From: Plotosus lineatus
Lineage: Eukaryota > Chordata > Actinopteri > Siluriformes > Plotosidae
Assembly: GCA_024760905.1 (NCBI GenBank)
Contig: CM045751.1
Coordinates: 12,232,501 to 12,296,500, forward strand
Reading direction: 5' to 3'
DNA: 64,000 nucleotides
In this document: one piece after another, positions 10,069 to 21,312 of the stretch
How the letters are laid out: each line of letters begins with the position of its first letter
How positions within the stretch are numbered: the stretch's first letter is position 1
The notes under the pieces: model-generated
What the model was told of the DNA's origin: nothing
The model's input: the letters and a program-made list of their open reading frames with translations, nothing else
Database searches by the model: none
Program-made: the position numbers and the translations under genes

Positions 10069-10427
10069 CTGAAAGAGAAAACAAAAGCAGAAAATATTAA
10101 ACAGAAGGTCAACCAAGAAGTGCACTCACAGAGTACAAACTTCCACCAAGCCAATAAATAACAGAGTACACAGCTCCACCTGCTGTACAGGGTTTAAAAC
10201 AACACATCCAATTAAGTCTCACAATGTTCAGGTTAGATATTTTTCACAGTTGCCAGAACTGTATCTTTTATTTCAGTTGCCAATGGAGCACCAAAATATG
10301 ATTCCTGATGAAAAAAACTCCACAGTCCTTTAGGTAGTTGCCCCCATCCCAGAAATGCTAATTTTGAGTGCACATGATGGATGGCCTGTTTGGTTTCCTC
10401 CTCTCATTTATGGTACAGTAAGCCCTT

Positions 10428-10680
10428 GCCCATTCGTGGTTCAATGGTCGAGGCCTCGCATACTTGCGGAATAGCAGCAAACCCGGAAGTTACTGGCATG
10501 TGATTCAAATTTAGCCAATGGCTGAGAACTTCTGTTTCTCCTTCCTGCTGCTTGGTTGCAGATGATGTGTATACCTTTTTTTTTCTCCTTCACGCACATG
10601 TCACCAACTTGATTGCTTGAATTGTAAATTCACATTTTTTGTGGGTTTTTAATGATTATTTAAGCGTTATGATGTCACTC
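10428..10680 (+). mobile_element. truncated Tigger-like element, same family as 22097-23326
   Basis: It starts CAGTAAGCCCTTGCCCATTC after TA. It shares GTGATTCAAAT, GCCAATGGCTG, CTTCCTGCTG and TATGATGTCACTCAAAC with the 1.23-kb element at 22097. The other end is missing. Downstream bases (10686-10760) read like a broken transposase N-terminus (SGKEPKHLCLKQEL), but I cannot establish this. Confidence 0.6.
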
Positions 10681-10848
10681 AAACACCCCGCATCTTCTCT
10701 AGCTTCTGGTAAGGAGCCTAAGCACTTGTGTTTGAAGCAGGAACTATGAGGCTGTGTGAGGATCTGAGTGACTTGGACATGGTGATGGGTGAACTTTGAC
10801 ACCACATTGTGATGGCTTAACAAGTGGTGCTGTTCAAAACAGGTCTTG

Positions 10849-10856
10849 TTCACACA

Positions 10857-10923
<67 letters not shown>

Positions 10924-10925
10924 AC
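10849..10925. repeat. (CA)n microsatellite
   Basis: Alternating CA with two TA interruptions, in the intron between exons 21 and 22. No promoter, RNA gene or other feature is evident in 10681-11006. Confidence 0.95.
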
Positions 10926-11006
10926 GTATATACATATGGCAGTACACTTGTGACTTACTCTGCCTACTACATTCTTACAATATTTCCTTCTCTACTTTCT
11001 ACACAC

Positions 11007-11285
11007 CTTGGCTTTCTCTTCTGACATCATGTAAAGCTCTTGCTCGCTCATCCAGGCCTCTGCCTCAGCTGCGTCAAAGTAATACTGCTGTGCCTGATGA
11101 GCCTCCTCCAGCCGTTCATGTCTCTTTGCGGTCTCCTGAATAAGGAGGTCCCAGAGTTCTTGCAGCTCAGCAAGTCGTGCTCTGATGGGCTCGACGCTCG
11201 GGCTGTCTACCTTTACGATGTCCAGGCTGCGATCAAAAATGTCATCACAGCGTGGCTGGTGGCCCTGAATCTCCTTCTGTAGGGT
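11007..11285 (-). CDS. sptbn1: sptbn1 window exon 21: repeats 12-13 (res ~1529-1621)
   Basis: This 279-nt exon encodes TLQKEIQGHQPRCDDIFDRS through YMMSEEKAK. AQQYYFDAAEAEAWMSEQEL is helix A of repeat 13. The acceptor is tttcactcag after a long T run and the donor is gtgtgt. It starts and ends in phase 0. Confidence 0.95.
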
Positions 11286-11445
11286 CTGAGTGAAAAAAAA
11301 AAAACATGGTGTTTGTGGAAGAACAGTATGGGTCTCACAGGAAGAGTAACTGTTTGCTGAGAACCTGAGCTATAATATAATGGCAATCAAACACAGAACT
11401 CTGGTGCGTATGTGTATGTTTTGTTAGACTTCTATGATGACTGAC

Positions 11446-11535
11446 CTGGTTTTTCTTGATTAGCATCTGAACTGTTTGTAAGTTGTGCCCATGATCTGTT
11501 GACGTAGCAAGAGGCATCCTCTCCTCAACCCAGAG
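11446..11535 (-). CDS. sptbn1: sptbn1 window exon 20: repeat 12 (res ~1499-1528)
   Basis: A 90-nt, phase-0 exon encodes [20 protein letters not shown] then [10 protein letters not shown]. The acceptor is ttcttcacag and the donor is gtcagt. Confidence 0.95.
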
Positions 11536-11624
11536 CTGTGAAGAAATTTATGTCAATATAGTACTTCATGATGTCATCTTTAGATAAAATTGAGGTTGCT
11601 TGGCTGCTCAATTGTTCGACTCAC

Positions 11625-11849
11625 AATTTCATCCTCAACATCGCGGTTGAACTGGTGGATCTCCCTGGAAGCCATGAGGAAGTTCTTTCTTTTCTGAAGA
11701 GGATCAAGCAACTCCTGAAACTTCTTCTCCACCACCTCGCGCCGGCCATCCACTTCGTCTGTGTCCTTGCCCTCCTGTCGCAGCACAAGAGCCTGCGACT
11801 GAAGTTCTTCCACCTCTCGCTTACGCACGTCCACCTGGTTCTCCAGCAT
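11625..11849 (-). CDS. sptbn1: sptbn1 window exon 19: end of repeat 11 to repeat 12 (res ~1424-1498)
   Basis: This 225-nt, phase-0 exon encodes MLENQVDVRKREVEELQSQA through EIHQFNRDVEDEI. The acceptor is cttgtacag and the donor is gtgagt. Confidence 0.95.
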
Positions 11850-12011
11850 CTGTACAAGACAACAAGCATGCTTTTACATTTCAGAGGCACTGCAAATGGA
11901 TAAATTCTTCAAGTCTGCTAAGATGATTACGATTGTTGTTAGTCTGTTGGGTTACATTGTCAGTAAATGATTGTACACTCAAGGGCAATATCTGATCTCA
12001 TAAATAAATAT

Positions 12012-12014
12012 ACA

Positions 12015-12078
<64 letters not shown>
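12012..12078. repeat. (TA)n microsatellite
   Basis: About 33 TA units lie directly before a truncated Tigger-like element, as also seen beside other TA-targeting insertions here. Confidence 0.95.
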
Positions 12079-12082
<4 letters not shown>

Positions 12083-12340
12083 CTTACGAAAGTCCTAACA
12101 AACAAAAAATCCAGGTTACGAAATGCATTTTCCTGAAATTTTTATCTCTTGATATGCAACAAGTTCACGTTACGAAAGTGCCATCTCAAAAATTTAAATG
12201 ATGCATGAGTTGCTCTCCCATTGCCTATCTCCCAACATCCCACCCCGCTGGTCTCCCATTGGCTATTTCCCAACATCCCGCCCCGCTGACCTCCCATTGG
12301 CTATCTCTCAATATCCCGCCCCGCTGGCTTCCCATTGGCT
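12079..12340 (+). mobile_element. truncated Tigger-like element with 37-bp minisatellite
   Basis: CACCTTACGAAAGTCC, then AATCCAGGTTACGAAATGCA and ATTTTCCTGAAATTTTTATC match the 5' halves of the elements at 17275 and 53849. From ~12212 a ~37-bp unit (TCCCATTGGCTATCTCCC-AACATCCCGCCCCGCTGG) repeats about 3.5 times. Each unit has an inverted CCAAT box (ATTGG), and two of the three full GC boxes are intact. The 3' half is missing and the pogo-like element begins right after. Confidence 0.7.
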
Positions 12341-13131
12341 ATCCGTATTTTCTGGACTTTAAGTCGCACTTTTTTTCATACTTTGGCTGAAGGTGCGAAG
12401 TATACTCCAAAGCGACTTATATGTGAAATTATTACATATAATTCTGTTCGTCATAATAATAAGACATAATTTCACATGTTTCTTATTTTTACACTCATAA
12501 CCACAAGAGGGCACTCTAGGCTTGGGTACCAGTACCTGCTCATCCACCACTGAAGAAATGGCCCCAAAAAGAAAATCCTATTCTGCGGATTAGAAGCTGC
12601 AAGTAGTGAAATATGCAGCAGAAAATGGTAATCGAGCAGCAATTGAGAAAGAAAGTTCGGAGTGAATGAGAAACTTGTGAAGGACTGGAGAGAAGCGGAG
12701 ATTACTATTACTGCAATGAAGAAAACAAAAAAAAGCTAATTGCAGGCTAAAAGTTAATTGCGGGCTAAAAGCTAGATGGTCACAGCTGGAGGAACGAGCT
12801 CGCACATAGGGTTTTGAGTAACGTGCTGCAGGGAGGGGCTTGTCAACAGTGTAGTTGCATCTCGACGTCGAGATAGTTGTCAAGGAGATGAATATAAATG
12901 ACTTTGCGAGAGGACTTTTTGGTGTTACTGCTTGATGCAACGCAACTGCTTCTCTATCAGAGCGAGGACCACGATGTCACAAAAACTGGCAGCAGATTTT
13001 CAAGCCAAGGTAGACAGTTTCCATGAGTTTGCAACTTATAGCCCAGTGCGACTTATATATGTTATTTTTTTCTTTATTCTTTGGCCGATGAGACTTGTAC
13101 TCCAGAGCGAGGTATAGTCCGGAAAATACCT
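12341..13131 (+). mobile_element. pogo-superfamily element, internally deleted (~790 bp)
   Basis: The ends are inverted: CCGTATTTTCTGGACTTTAA at the left, and GGTATTTTCCGGACTATACC when the right end is read from the minus strand. Both ends carry AAGTCGCAC/GTGCGACTT motifs. It contains two plus-strand transposase remnants at 12558 and 12974. This end type (CGTATTTTCCGGACTATAAG) is common in vertebrates from memory. Confidence 0.75.
12558..13036 (+). pseudogene. broken pogo/POGK-like transposase
   Basis: The start reads MAPKRKSYSAD and is stopped by TAG. The next in-frame codons give KLQVVKYAAENGNRAAIEKE, the Brinker-type DNA-binding helix region of POGK-like transposases. A further segment at 12974 reads MSQKLAADFQAKVDSFHEF. 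Stops and a deletion of the catalytic core make it non-functional. Confidence 0.65.
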
Positions 13132-13184
13132 TTTGCACTCTAGAAATATGGAAGAACCTTTATATTTAATGGTATTTTACTTCT

Positions 13185-13533
13185 CACTCATTCATTCATT
13201 TTCTGAACTGCTGAATCCTAATTAGGGTCGCAGTTAGGCTGGTGCCCATCTCAGCTGACTCAGGGTCACGGCAGAGTACACCCTGGTCAGTTCACCAGGC
13301 CATCGCTGAGCAGAAACACGCTAACGGCCATGCAGTTACTCTTTAGAAAAGTCAGAAATGGTTCTTTTACATGCATCTCACCATAGAGGGTCTGAGACAT
13401 GGACGTCCTTTGATGACCCAAATAGCTGCACTGTGGGGGGGGACAGCTGTGAAAACACAGTGATAGTGGGGGCTTGAACCCTCAACATTAAGATCGGTAA
13501 TCCGTCACCTTACTGCTGGACCACAGCTGTCCT
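13185..13533 (-). repeat. SINE-A copy, L2-like tail
   Basis: On the minus strand it has the tRNA-like head (B box GGTTCAAGCCCC), the core TTTCTGACTTTTCTAAAGAG (a diverged form of CTTTCGACAAGAGTAGCTGC), and the tail CTAATTAGGATTCAGCAGTT with AATGAATGAATGA. Confidence 0.8.
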
Positions 13534-13771
13534 GTTTTTAACTTCTAACATTTATATTCTCATTATGACTCGTTAAAAATATTTCGTTTTAACCGTTAAA
13601 AGAATTGAAATCCACACCGCATTAAATTCACAAGTCTGAAATCATGGTGGGAAATGATTTCACAACAGAGTTCCAGTATAGAAGCGATTTCTCATCATTT
13701 TTAGTCAGATTAGTCATTATTAGCATTGACAGATGATAAATTATTATGCAGTGTTATGCTTTGTTTCACCC

Positions 13772-14012
13772 GCAGTGCTCTAACTGGGTTACCAAAGGCC
13801 GGCCATGTCTCTCACGGTCCATGGTGAGGCATCCATGTAAAAGAACCATTGTTGACGTTTGTCAAGAGTAGCTGCATAGCCATCAGCGTGTTTCTTCCCT
13901 GTGATGGCCTGGCGAGTTGTCCAGGGTGTACTCTGCCCTCGCCCAGAGTTGGCTGAGACGGGCGCCAGCCTCCCCGTGACCCTAATTAGGATTAAGTGGT
14001 TCATAAATGAGT
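13772..14012 (+). repeat. SINE-A copy, head missing
   Basis: It starts at the core (AACTGGGTTACCAAAGGCC), runs through AAAAGAACCATTGTTGACG and ends in the L2-like tail (GACCCTAATTAGGATTAAG). 14013-14445 holds only A/T-rich intron with nothing I recognise. Confidence 0.8.
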
Positions 14013-14445
14013 GCTTTGTTTCACTTTGCGAAGAGCGCAATTTTGGACTTCAAAGTCAGCAATAATTGTGGAAACTTGTGAAACCTACACCAGGAAGCAA
14101 CGCAATTACTATTTCTGATCGGGGATTCTGAAATTCTAACTTCTCAATGTAAATGCAAATCAAGAGCAGCATTATTTTTCGGTAAATTGCAAATGTAGCT
14201 TTTAAAAACAATTAAAAAAAAAACTTCATTCTGCTCTGCACTGGGTGATGTTTTCTGGAAGAGTTTAAAAAATCGCAATGTTCATCTAGAACTATTTTAT
14301 ACACTGTTCAAATGATGTCATTTCCGATCACATCACCTTTATAGTCGTGTTGTTCTGTTGTTCTGGATATTTATCAATCAGATAATACTCAATAAAAATC
14401 AACAGATAAAACAAATCCAAAAAGCTCCAGATTTGTTGCTTTTAC

Positions 14446-14709
14446 CTGTTGTTTCTTCAGCAGGATGTTGACACTAGTTAGATCTTTGCCGTAGTCATCT
14501 GATTGAATCTGGCCCTCCAGGCCGCCCAACCACTTGTCGAGATCGGCGCAGCTCTGTGTGAACAGCTCGGCTTTGTTAGCATCAAACAAGCACTGCGCTT
14601 TGGTCTGTGTGGTGGACTCCAGATCCTGCCACTGTGACTGGAGCACCGTCAGCTTCTCTTTCACCACTGCCTCTGTCTCAGGCTTTTCTGATACCAGCTG
14701 CAGGCCTTC
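14446..14709 (-). CDS. sptbn1: sptbn1 window exon 18: end of repeat 10 to repeat 11 (res ~1336-1423)
   Basis: This 264-nt, phase-0 exon encodes EGLQLVSEKPETEAVVKEKL through TSVNILLKKQQ. AELFTQSCADLDKWLGGLEG is helix A of repeat 11. The acceptor is gtctctgcag and the donor is gtaaaa. Confidence 0.95.
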
Positions 14710-15190
14710 CTGCAGAGACAGAGCAGAAAGGGTTGAGCAAAATAATACAATTTATTATATCATGGAACAGTACAGTACTTGTAAAAACATGAGAAAATTG
14801 TATCTGTGACATTGACATCATCTAAATACGACTCAAATGATTTGATTATTTTATTCTTGGCAGACTTCAGCTTCCTGTGTTACCTTAACATATTTTTATC
14901 AAAATATATATTTGCTTGTACATGAAATTGTTTTCATTGCAATCAGATTATAAAACACATTTTATATTATATTATATATTCATCCTTATGATACATAATC
15001 ATATACCTCTGTCAATAAAACTTAATAATGTTAATAATAATAATAATAATAATATATTTTCATGTATGTATATAAAACTACAGTGTTACAATCTGGACTA
15101 TAAATAATGTGGCTGGAATTTAGTTAGTACGGACATCATCATCAAACTCCACCACTAGGAGGTGCTAACATTCCACCCTGGCCAACTGCC

Positions 15191-15191
<1 letters not shown>

Positions 15192-15233
<42 letters not shown>
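15192..15233. repeat. (AAT)14 microsatellite
   Basis: Perfect AAT repeat immediately 5' of a SINE-A copy. Confidence 0.95.
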
Positions 15234-15235
<2 letters not shown>

Positions 15236-15580
15236 TGGGCAATGGTGGCCTGGTGGTAAAGGTGCTGGATCACTGATCCTAAGGTTGGGGGTTCAAGCCT
15301 CACTCTCCACAGTCTGTCACCCCCCCCCCCCCCCAGTGCTAACTTATCAAAGGCCGGCCATGTTTCTCACTGTCTATGGTGAGAGGTTCATGTAAAAGAA
15401 CCATTGCTGACTTCGACAAGGGTAGCTGCAAAGCCATCAGCGTGTTTCTGGCCTGCGATGGCCTGGCGAACTGTCCAGGGTGTAATCTGCCCTCGCGTGG
15501 AGTCGGCTGGGATAGGCGCCAGCCTCACTAGACTCTAATTAGGATTAAGCGGTTACAGAAAATGAATTATGAATGAATGA
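15234..15580 (+). repeat. SINE-A copy, L2-like tail
   Basis: A complete copy: GGCAATGGTGGCCTGGTGGT, B box GGTTCAAGCCTC, a C-run, the core AAAGGCCGGCCATGTTTCTC, and the tail ending GAATTATGAATGAATGA. Confidence 0.88.
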
Positions 15581-15591
15581 TAATAATAATA

Positions 15592-15641
<50 letters not shown>
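15581..15641. repeat. (AAT)n microsatellite
   Basis: This AAT array grows out of the SINE-A 3' end, followed by AAGAAGAAG. Confidence 0.95.
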
Positions 15642-15699
15642 TTGAGAAGAAGAAGAAGATGAAGAAAGATGAAGGGAAAAAGTGAGGTTACTGGCTATC

Positions 15700-15824
15700 C
15701 AGATATTATATACACATATACATGTACGTATACATCAATCAGGGTGGCTGATCCTACTTCGCGGAAATTGACGTTCGCAGGGTGGTCTCGGTCCCCATTA
15801 ACCACAGAAAGTGATGGATCCCTG
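15700..15824 (-). mobile_element. T1-family fragment (minus)
   Basis: GATCCTACTTCGCGGAAAT and CGGTCCCCATTAACCACAGA with GATGGATCCCTG is one terminal third of the T1 element. Confidence 0.7.
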
Positions 15825-15903
15825 TATATTGACTACATACATTTAGTTGAGGCCTGTCCGCTAAGCCAAAACTAAAACATTTAAGAGTCAAACTCAGACT
15901 AAC

Positions 15904-16050
15904 CTTCTCAATTTTATCCAGCCACTCTTTGTTGGACTGGAGCTCAGCCATGAAGGCCTGGTGCTTGAGCCACTTGCTGTGCAGGTTTCTGGCTTCATCA
16001 TACGACATGTCCTGCGCCGTCAGCATCTTTTCGTTTATCCACAGAGACAG
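15904..16050 (-). CDS. sptbn1: sptbn1 window exon 17: repeat 10 (res ~1287-1335)
   Basis: This 147-nt, phase-0 exon encodes LSLWINEKMLTAQDMSYDEA through KEWLDKIEK. The acceptor is cgtgtccgcag and the donor is gttagt. The sequence is nearly identical to mammalian SPTBN1. Confidence 0.96.
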
Positions 16051-16469
16051 CTGCGGACACGACAGGAAAGAGAAAGTATAAGCAACAGGAGGGACATAAT
16101 GCTTGCAGATGTTCTTCAAAGGACCGGGATTTTTTTGGATACACCAGCTGGTGTAAAATTACAAAACGTTATACATGAAAAGTTCAAATCATGTTCTCAT
16201 AGTGTCCATATGTCCGAAGGTGGTGGAGAAATAGCACGTCGTTGTTAGCAATGTGCAAACTGTATGTCTAAATGTATACTCGTACATATGCATGCTCATG
16301 TATAAACATGAATCATAATCCATAACACATAAGAACATATTCGCACTCTCAACAGAAACAGTTTCCACACATATGAACTGAATTAGAACTATATTATCGT
16401 TCAAATACCTTTAGGGTATACAGTAATTTCACATTCAAACTTGGGGCCACACCTCCTAACTGTCTCTAT

Positions 16470-16745
16470 TCATTCATCATTCATTTTCGAAGCTGCTTCT
16501 TTCTAATTAAAGGTTGTGGAGAGGGTGGCCCCCATCTCAGCCAACTCTGGGCGAGGGTAGGGTACACTCGAAGCAGTCTGGCAGGCCACTGCAGGGCCAA
16601 CACACACTCATACACTTGCGGCGAATCAGATCTACTCTAGTCTACTATGCATGTTTTTGGACTGTGGGTGGAAACTGGACTATCTGGAGACAACCCACCC
16701 TGGCACCACTAACTGACTCTAATGAAAGCGACCTGCATTTGAGAT
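16470..16745 (-). repeat. SINE-B copy (minus)
   Basis: A minus-strand L2-like tail (CATCATTCATTTTCGAAGCT on the plus strand) is followed by GTTTTTGGACTGTGGGTGGA, the reverse of the GTTTCCTCCCACAGTCC core. 16746-17118 shows no recognisable feature. Confidence 0.65.
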
Positions 16746-17118
16746 GTTAGTCTAGCTTTGTGACGTCTTTTTGAGCCCTTAATACGTATTTGGTCAAAAT
16801 CCCCAAAACATCTGATACTGATCAACTTGACACAATTTGAGGCAAGAATGAACCAATGAAATATTATTTTTAAACATGCTGAAATGTTGTTAGGTTCTTC
16901 TGTTACAAACTAAAGAAAATTCTTCAGGCACTGCACATGTCTATTTTATATAATGGTGGAGTAGTTGAAGGAGCTGGAGGAGGATGCTGAGGTGGCCTGG
17001 GCATCGCAACTCTAATTGCTGCCCTTGCAACCAGGACTCAGGTAAGGATTGATGGGATGGATGAATAGAAAATATGGTCTAAATTTTTTTCTTGTCAAAG
17101 TATTATATTGATCTGTAC

Positions 17119-17209
17119 CTCCTGGCAATCCTGCAGGAATTTCTGAAGGTCCCTGTTATCCTTAAGTTTCATCAGAAGCTCCACAGCTGCCTCACGGTTC
17201 TTCTTATGT
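17119..17209 (-). CDS. sptbn1: sptbn1 window exon 16: end of repeat 9 to repeat 10 (res ~1256-1286)
   Basis: A 91-nt exon encodes RHKKNREAAVELLMKLKDNR then DLQKFLQDCQE. It is too short to give a standalone ORF call. It was found from phase and homology between exons 15 and 17. The acceptor is gatcttgtag and the donor is gtacag. Confidence 0.93.
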
Positions 17210-17274
17210 CTACAAGATCAATGATAAATCGTCATGATCCAGCCACAATCCAGTCATTATTACAGTACATTGTA

Positions 17275-17780
17275 CAGTGGTACTTCACTTTATGAAAGTC
17301 TCACCAAACGAAAAATTCAGGTTACGAAACGCATTTTCCTAAAATTTTTGTCTCTGTATATGAAACAAGTTCACATTATGAAAGCGCCATCTTAAAAATT
17401 CAAATGCGCCATTCAAACATTAAAACGCACCATTCAAATATTCAAACAATGCACGAGCAGCTCTCCTATCAATGACGTTCAAACATCCCGCCCCGCTGGC
17501 CTCCCATTGGCTACCAACTGAGCTGTCGTTCATGTTGCCTTCACTCGATCGCCATCTTGGACAGATAGACCTGACGCCATCTTGGACAGGGATCCCATTG
17601 GTTAGGAGGGATGATGCAGCTACCTCCTATTGCCAATTATGGAGTTGAATCTACCATGATGCTTTTCGTGTAAAGGACAGAGTTACTGTTGTTTTATGCT
17701 TTATTTCTTGACTCAGGCTTTTAACCTTCCATAAACATTTGTAAGATTATAACTCTGCTAAGAGGACATGGTCAACACGT

Positions 17781-17872
<92 letters not shown>

Positions 17873-18138
17873 GTGTGATTCCCGGCGCGAGTGAGAAGAA
17901 GAAACGGACTCAAGTGATATCACAAAGGAATATGGCCAAACCTGTCCACCATCAGTATGATATTGAAGCAGAAGGAGGTCTTAAAAGGTATACTTTTATA
18001 ATTTTTAAAGGGTTTAGGGGGTAGTATTGGGAGCCTTGGAAAGAACCACACGTTTTACATGTAAAATTTTACAACGAAAAATGCAGGTTACGAAAAAGGC
18101 TCTGGAATGGATTAATTTCGTAAAGTGAAGTACTACTG
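17275..18138 (+). mobile_element. Tigger-like element (864 bp), CAGTGGTACTTC ends
   Basis: The left end is CAGTGGTACTTCACTTTATG and the right end from the minus strand is CAGTAGTACTTCACTTTACG, both flanked by TA. It contains two GCCATCTTGGACAG motifs (YY1-like), CCCATTGG, and a decayed ORF piece MAKPVHHQYDIEAEGGLK that parallels the remnant at 30190. A long (CA)n tract expanded inside it. It is a sister copy to 53849-54629. Confidence 0.85.
17779..17868. repeat. (CA)45 microsatellite
   Basis: A long perfect CA tract inside the Tigger-like element. The sister copy at 54329 has only a short interrupted version, so it expanded after insertion. Confidence 0.95.
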
Positions 18139-18370
18139 TACTTAGTGTTGGATTATTAAAGATGCACTGGGTAATATTAGCCTTTTCTTGCAACAACAGG
18201 TGGTTATAATGGGTAAATAGATTGGAAATTGGATTAATTTCCAACTATGTGTATCAAATTTTGCCCCTAGTGGCCTATAAAGTGTCTATAAAATGATTGA
18301 CAGTAGGGACAAACAAGCATTCCAGTCATTACACCAAGTGTAGGGGACCGAATAGGTGTATTTCTGTAAC

Positions 18371-18573
18371 CTGTCATCAATGGAAGTTGCTCTCTCCTGA
18401 ATCTTCTCAGCATTGATGTTTCCATCACAGGCCAATCTCCGTCCTGCCTCCACCACACCATTGATCTTCTCCTCATTGGCGTCCATCGTTGTCATGAAGT
18501 CCTCCTGCTTCTTAATTGCAGCTTCTGCTCCTTCTAGGGTAGTCGGCATCTCCGTATGAGCCAACACATACTC
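18371..18573 (-). CDS. sptbn1: sptbn1 window exon 15: repeat 9 (res ~1189-1256)
   Basis: This 203-nt exon encodes EYVLAHTEMPTTLEGAEAAI through ATSIDD plus AG of an Arg codon. The acceptor is tataattcag. The donor gttaca after GATGACAG is weak, but the phase into exon 16 (A-CAT gives R-H) supports it. Confidence 0.93.
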
Positions 18574-18656
18574 CTGAATTATATAAAAATGGGATTATAA
18601 ATTGGGACCGTCCATGAAGTATGTACGGATAAAACCTGGCAAAATTTACCCCAACC

Positions 18657-19250
18657 CAATGCTTCTCAATTATTTTTTGTGGCGCCCCCTCTAGAAAGAA
18701 AAAAACATTTCACCCCCCCTCCCCATACTGCCCCGCGAGCGACTATAAATAGTATTATTTGTCTATAAAATTGTTATTAGTACACCTTCGCATAACATTG
18801 TATCTTTATTAACATTAAAAACAAAAAAGAAATACAGTATAGCTCAGCTTACAATAAAAAAAAACTTCATTAACATTGTTTTTAATCTGTAACAGAAAAG
18901 ATTTAAAGTGCACTAATGTACCGGAAATAAAAAATACATCCTTATTTATACTCATTCAACTTATTTATGTCTTAATATCTCTGTCTGTCTCCACCTTTCT
19001 CTTCGTTCCTGTTCGAAAATTTTACATGTTGTTTCTTGAGAGGTTGTTTACTGTGCTTCATACTGTTTGCTCGTGCGAAAAACCGTGACACCATAGCGCG
19101 ACAATGAGAGCGCCACTGCCAATGAGTGGAGTGGAGGTGCAATTACACTTGATTCTCGTACACCATTCCAGAAAAGCATGTTCCCCAGGGTCATACGTGC
19201 TCCCCCTGGCATCACACAGTGCCCCCCGGCATCATATTTGAGAAGCACTG
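18657..19250. mobile_element. hAT-like MITE, CAGTGCTTCTCAAA ends
   Basis: The left end is CAATGCTTCTCAATTATTTT and the right end from the minus strand is CAGTGCTTCTCAAATATGAT. The same ends bound the element at 24792. Both contain runs such as GGGGGGCA near the ends. I see no clean 8-bp duplication here. Confidence 0.6.
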
Positions 19251-19992
19251 CCAAGTACTTATGTACTTGTATGGTCCGCATTAATGATAGTGGCTGAAGC
19301 ATACGTGTGCATAAATTTAATGAAATATGCCACGTCTTTCACAACAGATGGATTAACATGTTATGTATGTCACAATGTTTACTTGTTCGTTTGTTGATCG
19401 ATATTCTATGTTAATGCTGTTTGATTCAATTGAAACCACGGAAATATGTAATGAGTCATATGGTCTGGGAGGGATGTATCACTGAGTGTTTTAATAGTTC
19501 ATGGTTTACAGCTCCTGTGCCTCTGAATGGGAAACTCCCTTGCTTTTATCTGAGTAACACTTAAGATAGGCTTGAATGAACTCTTTGTATTGTTTTCTGA
19601 CTGGCGCCATCGCTAATTCATGACTTGTACTTATAGACAATTGACTTTGAATGGGAAAAATAATGTTAGAAGAAAAATGTCAACTGTGGATGGTGGTTTC
19701 AATGATGCTCATAACTTGCCTAACTAAGACAACTAAATTTTGGTTATTTATTTATTACCGATGGACGTAATGCATATGTACGCATTTACTGGCAACCCCC
19801 CCCTCCTGTTCATACGTATCATGTACGCAAATCAGTCTCACCTTCCCTACCTGTACCATGTGTACATACTTTATGGGCGGTCCCATTAAAGGGATTCTCT
19901 TAGTACGTCTTACACAAGCTGTACATAAGGTATTCATAAAGGTGTAGTCAACAGTTTTCATATTTTGTTTGAATGTGAAAAGCTCACATTAC
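19251..19992. other. intron, no feature recognised
   Basis: This stretch is A/T-rich with scattered GTAC-rich words such as TGTACGCA and GTACATA. I found no ORF with a known domain, RNA gene or repeat shared elsewhere in the window. Confidence 0.5.
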
Positions 19993-20749
19993 CTGATTGT
20001 TGAGGAAGGTCTCAGCCTGCTTAGTGTCTCTGAGGAACAGTTGGTAGGCATGAGACTGGGACAGGAGATTTTGACGGTTCTCCCACATCTTATGTAGTTC
20101 ATTCCATCCAATGTCCAGCGCCTGCAACCGCTGACTCAGGAACATGTGCTGGGCATCTGTCTGGCCCTGGGTCACCATCTCGCCCATGTCCCGCATCTTC
20201 TGATAGTCCTCTTCATAGTTATCGATCTCATGCTTGATACCTTCGTGTTGGGCAAGAAGCTTCTCAGCCTCAGCTAAGGTGTTGGGCATGTCCTCAGAAG
20301 CAATGGCTGTCTGAGTGCGAGACAACCATGACTGGAAATCATCCAGCTGGCGGAGGAACTGCTGAAGCTTGCTGGCCTCACCCAGAGAGGCCTCACGGTG
20401 TTGCAGAGTATCCTTCAGCTCATCCCAGACGGTGCCGATCTCCGCCAGCCTGCCTGTGATAGCCTTGGCTTGATCAGGATGCTCAGATGCCAAACGCTCT
20501 GCCTCTCCATGCATGTCACCCAGCTTGGCCTCAATGGCAGCCAGGTCACGCTCCATCCCTGTCAGTTTGCGCTGCAGTGCCATGACTCCTGTCAAGTCAT
20601 TACCCAGGTCCTGAGTGGACTCAATCACTTTGGTCTTCTCACGTATCCAAGACTTGGTCTCATTACAGTCCAGGTGATAGTTCTGGACACCCAGTGCCGA
20701 GTTCAGGGCCTCCTTCTTCTGGTCCACCAAGTCTCTAAATTGGCTCCAC
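19993..20749 (-). CDS. sptbn1: sptbn1 window exon 14: end of repeat 6, repeats 7-8, start of 9 (res ~936-1188)
   Basis: This 757-nt exon encodes WSQFRDLVDQKKEALNSALG through LRDTKQAETFLNNQ, more than two complete spectrin repeats without an intron. YHLDCNETKSWIREKTKVIE and QFLRQLDDFQSWLSRTQTAI are the A helices of successive repeats. The acceptor is gctcactag and the donor is gtaatg. The upstream intron has a GC donor (see exon 13). Confidence 0.97.
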
Positions 20750-20971
20750 CTAGTGAGCAGAATTTCAGGAGATTTACACATTAATTCTGCTTCAACAATT
20801 TAATGAACTGTTCAACTGGAAATTGTATACTTTCATTTAAAAAATAAGCCAGCATTTTGAAAAATAGAGGGAGGGAATTAATATCCATCGCTGCTATAAG
20901 AGAAATGAGGTTCTACAACATTATATATAAATATAAACAAATCAATATATGATGTGCAGTTCTTTAATAAG

Positions 20972-21282
20972 TAGGTAAGGTAAAGTCCTTTTGGATTTTT
21001 ACACCCGAGCCATAGTGGCTCATCAGGCCGGTGCTTATCCCCGGTTTGCGTAGCGTGAAACCACCAGGAGTTCAACTCCTCCTGTATGGGATGCTAGTCC
21101 ATCACAGGTTACCTTTCAAGTATATTTTAACTGGTACCCATTTATACTGCTGGGTGAACAGAGGCACACTTGTAGTTAAGACCTTGCCCAGAGGTCTTAG
21201 CACATTGGGGGTCTAACTGGGATTTGAACTCACAACCTCCCGATCATGAGCGCACCACCCTAACCACTACCCCACTGGCCCC
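20972..21282 (-). repeat. SINE-C copy
   Basis: This full minus-strand copy carries GGGGCCAGTGGGGTAGTGG, the B box GTTCAAATCCC, CAGCAGTATAAATGGGTACC and a terminal GGGTGTAAAAATCC. Confidence 0.85.
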
Positions 21283-21312
21283 ACCTCTTTAATAAGTAAA
21301 ACAATTGTAATT

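Noticed and set aside
20398..20784. 128-codon plus-strand ORF opposite spectrin exon 14
   Set aside because: It is an antisense shadow of the real exon. Protein similarity is on the minus strand.
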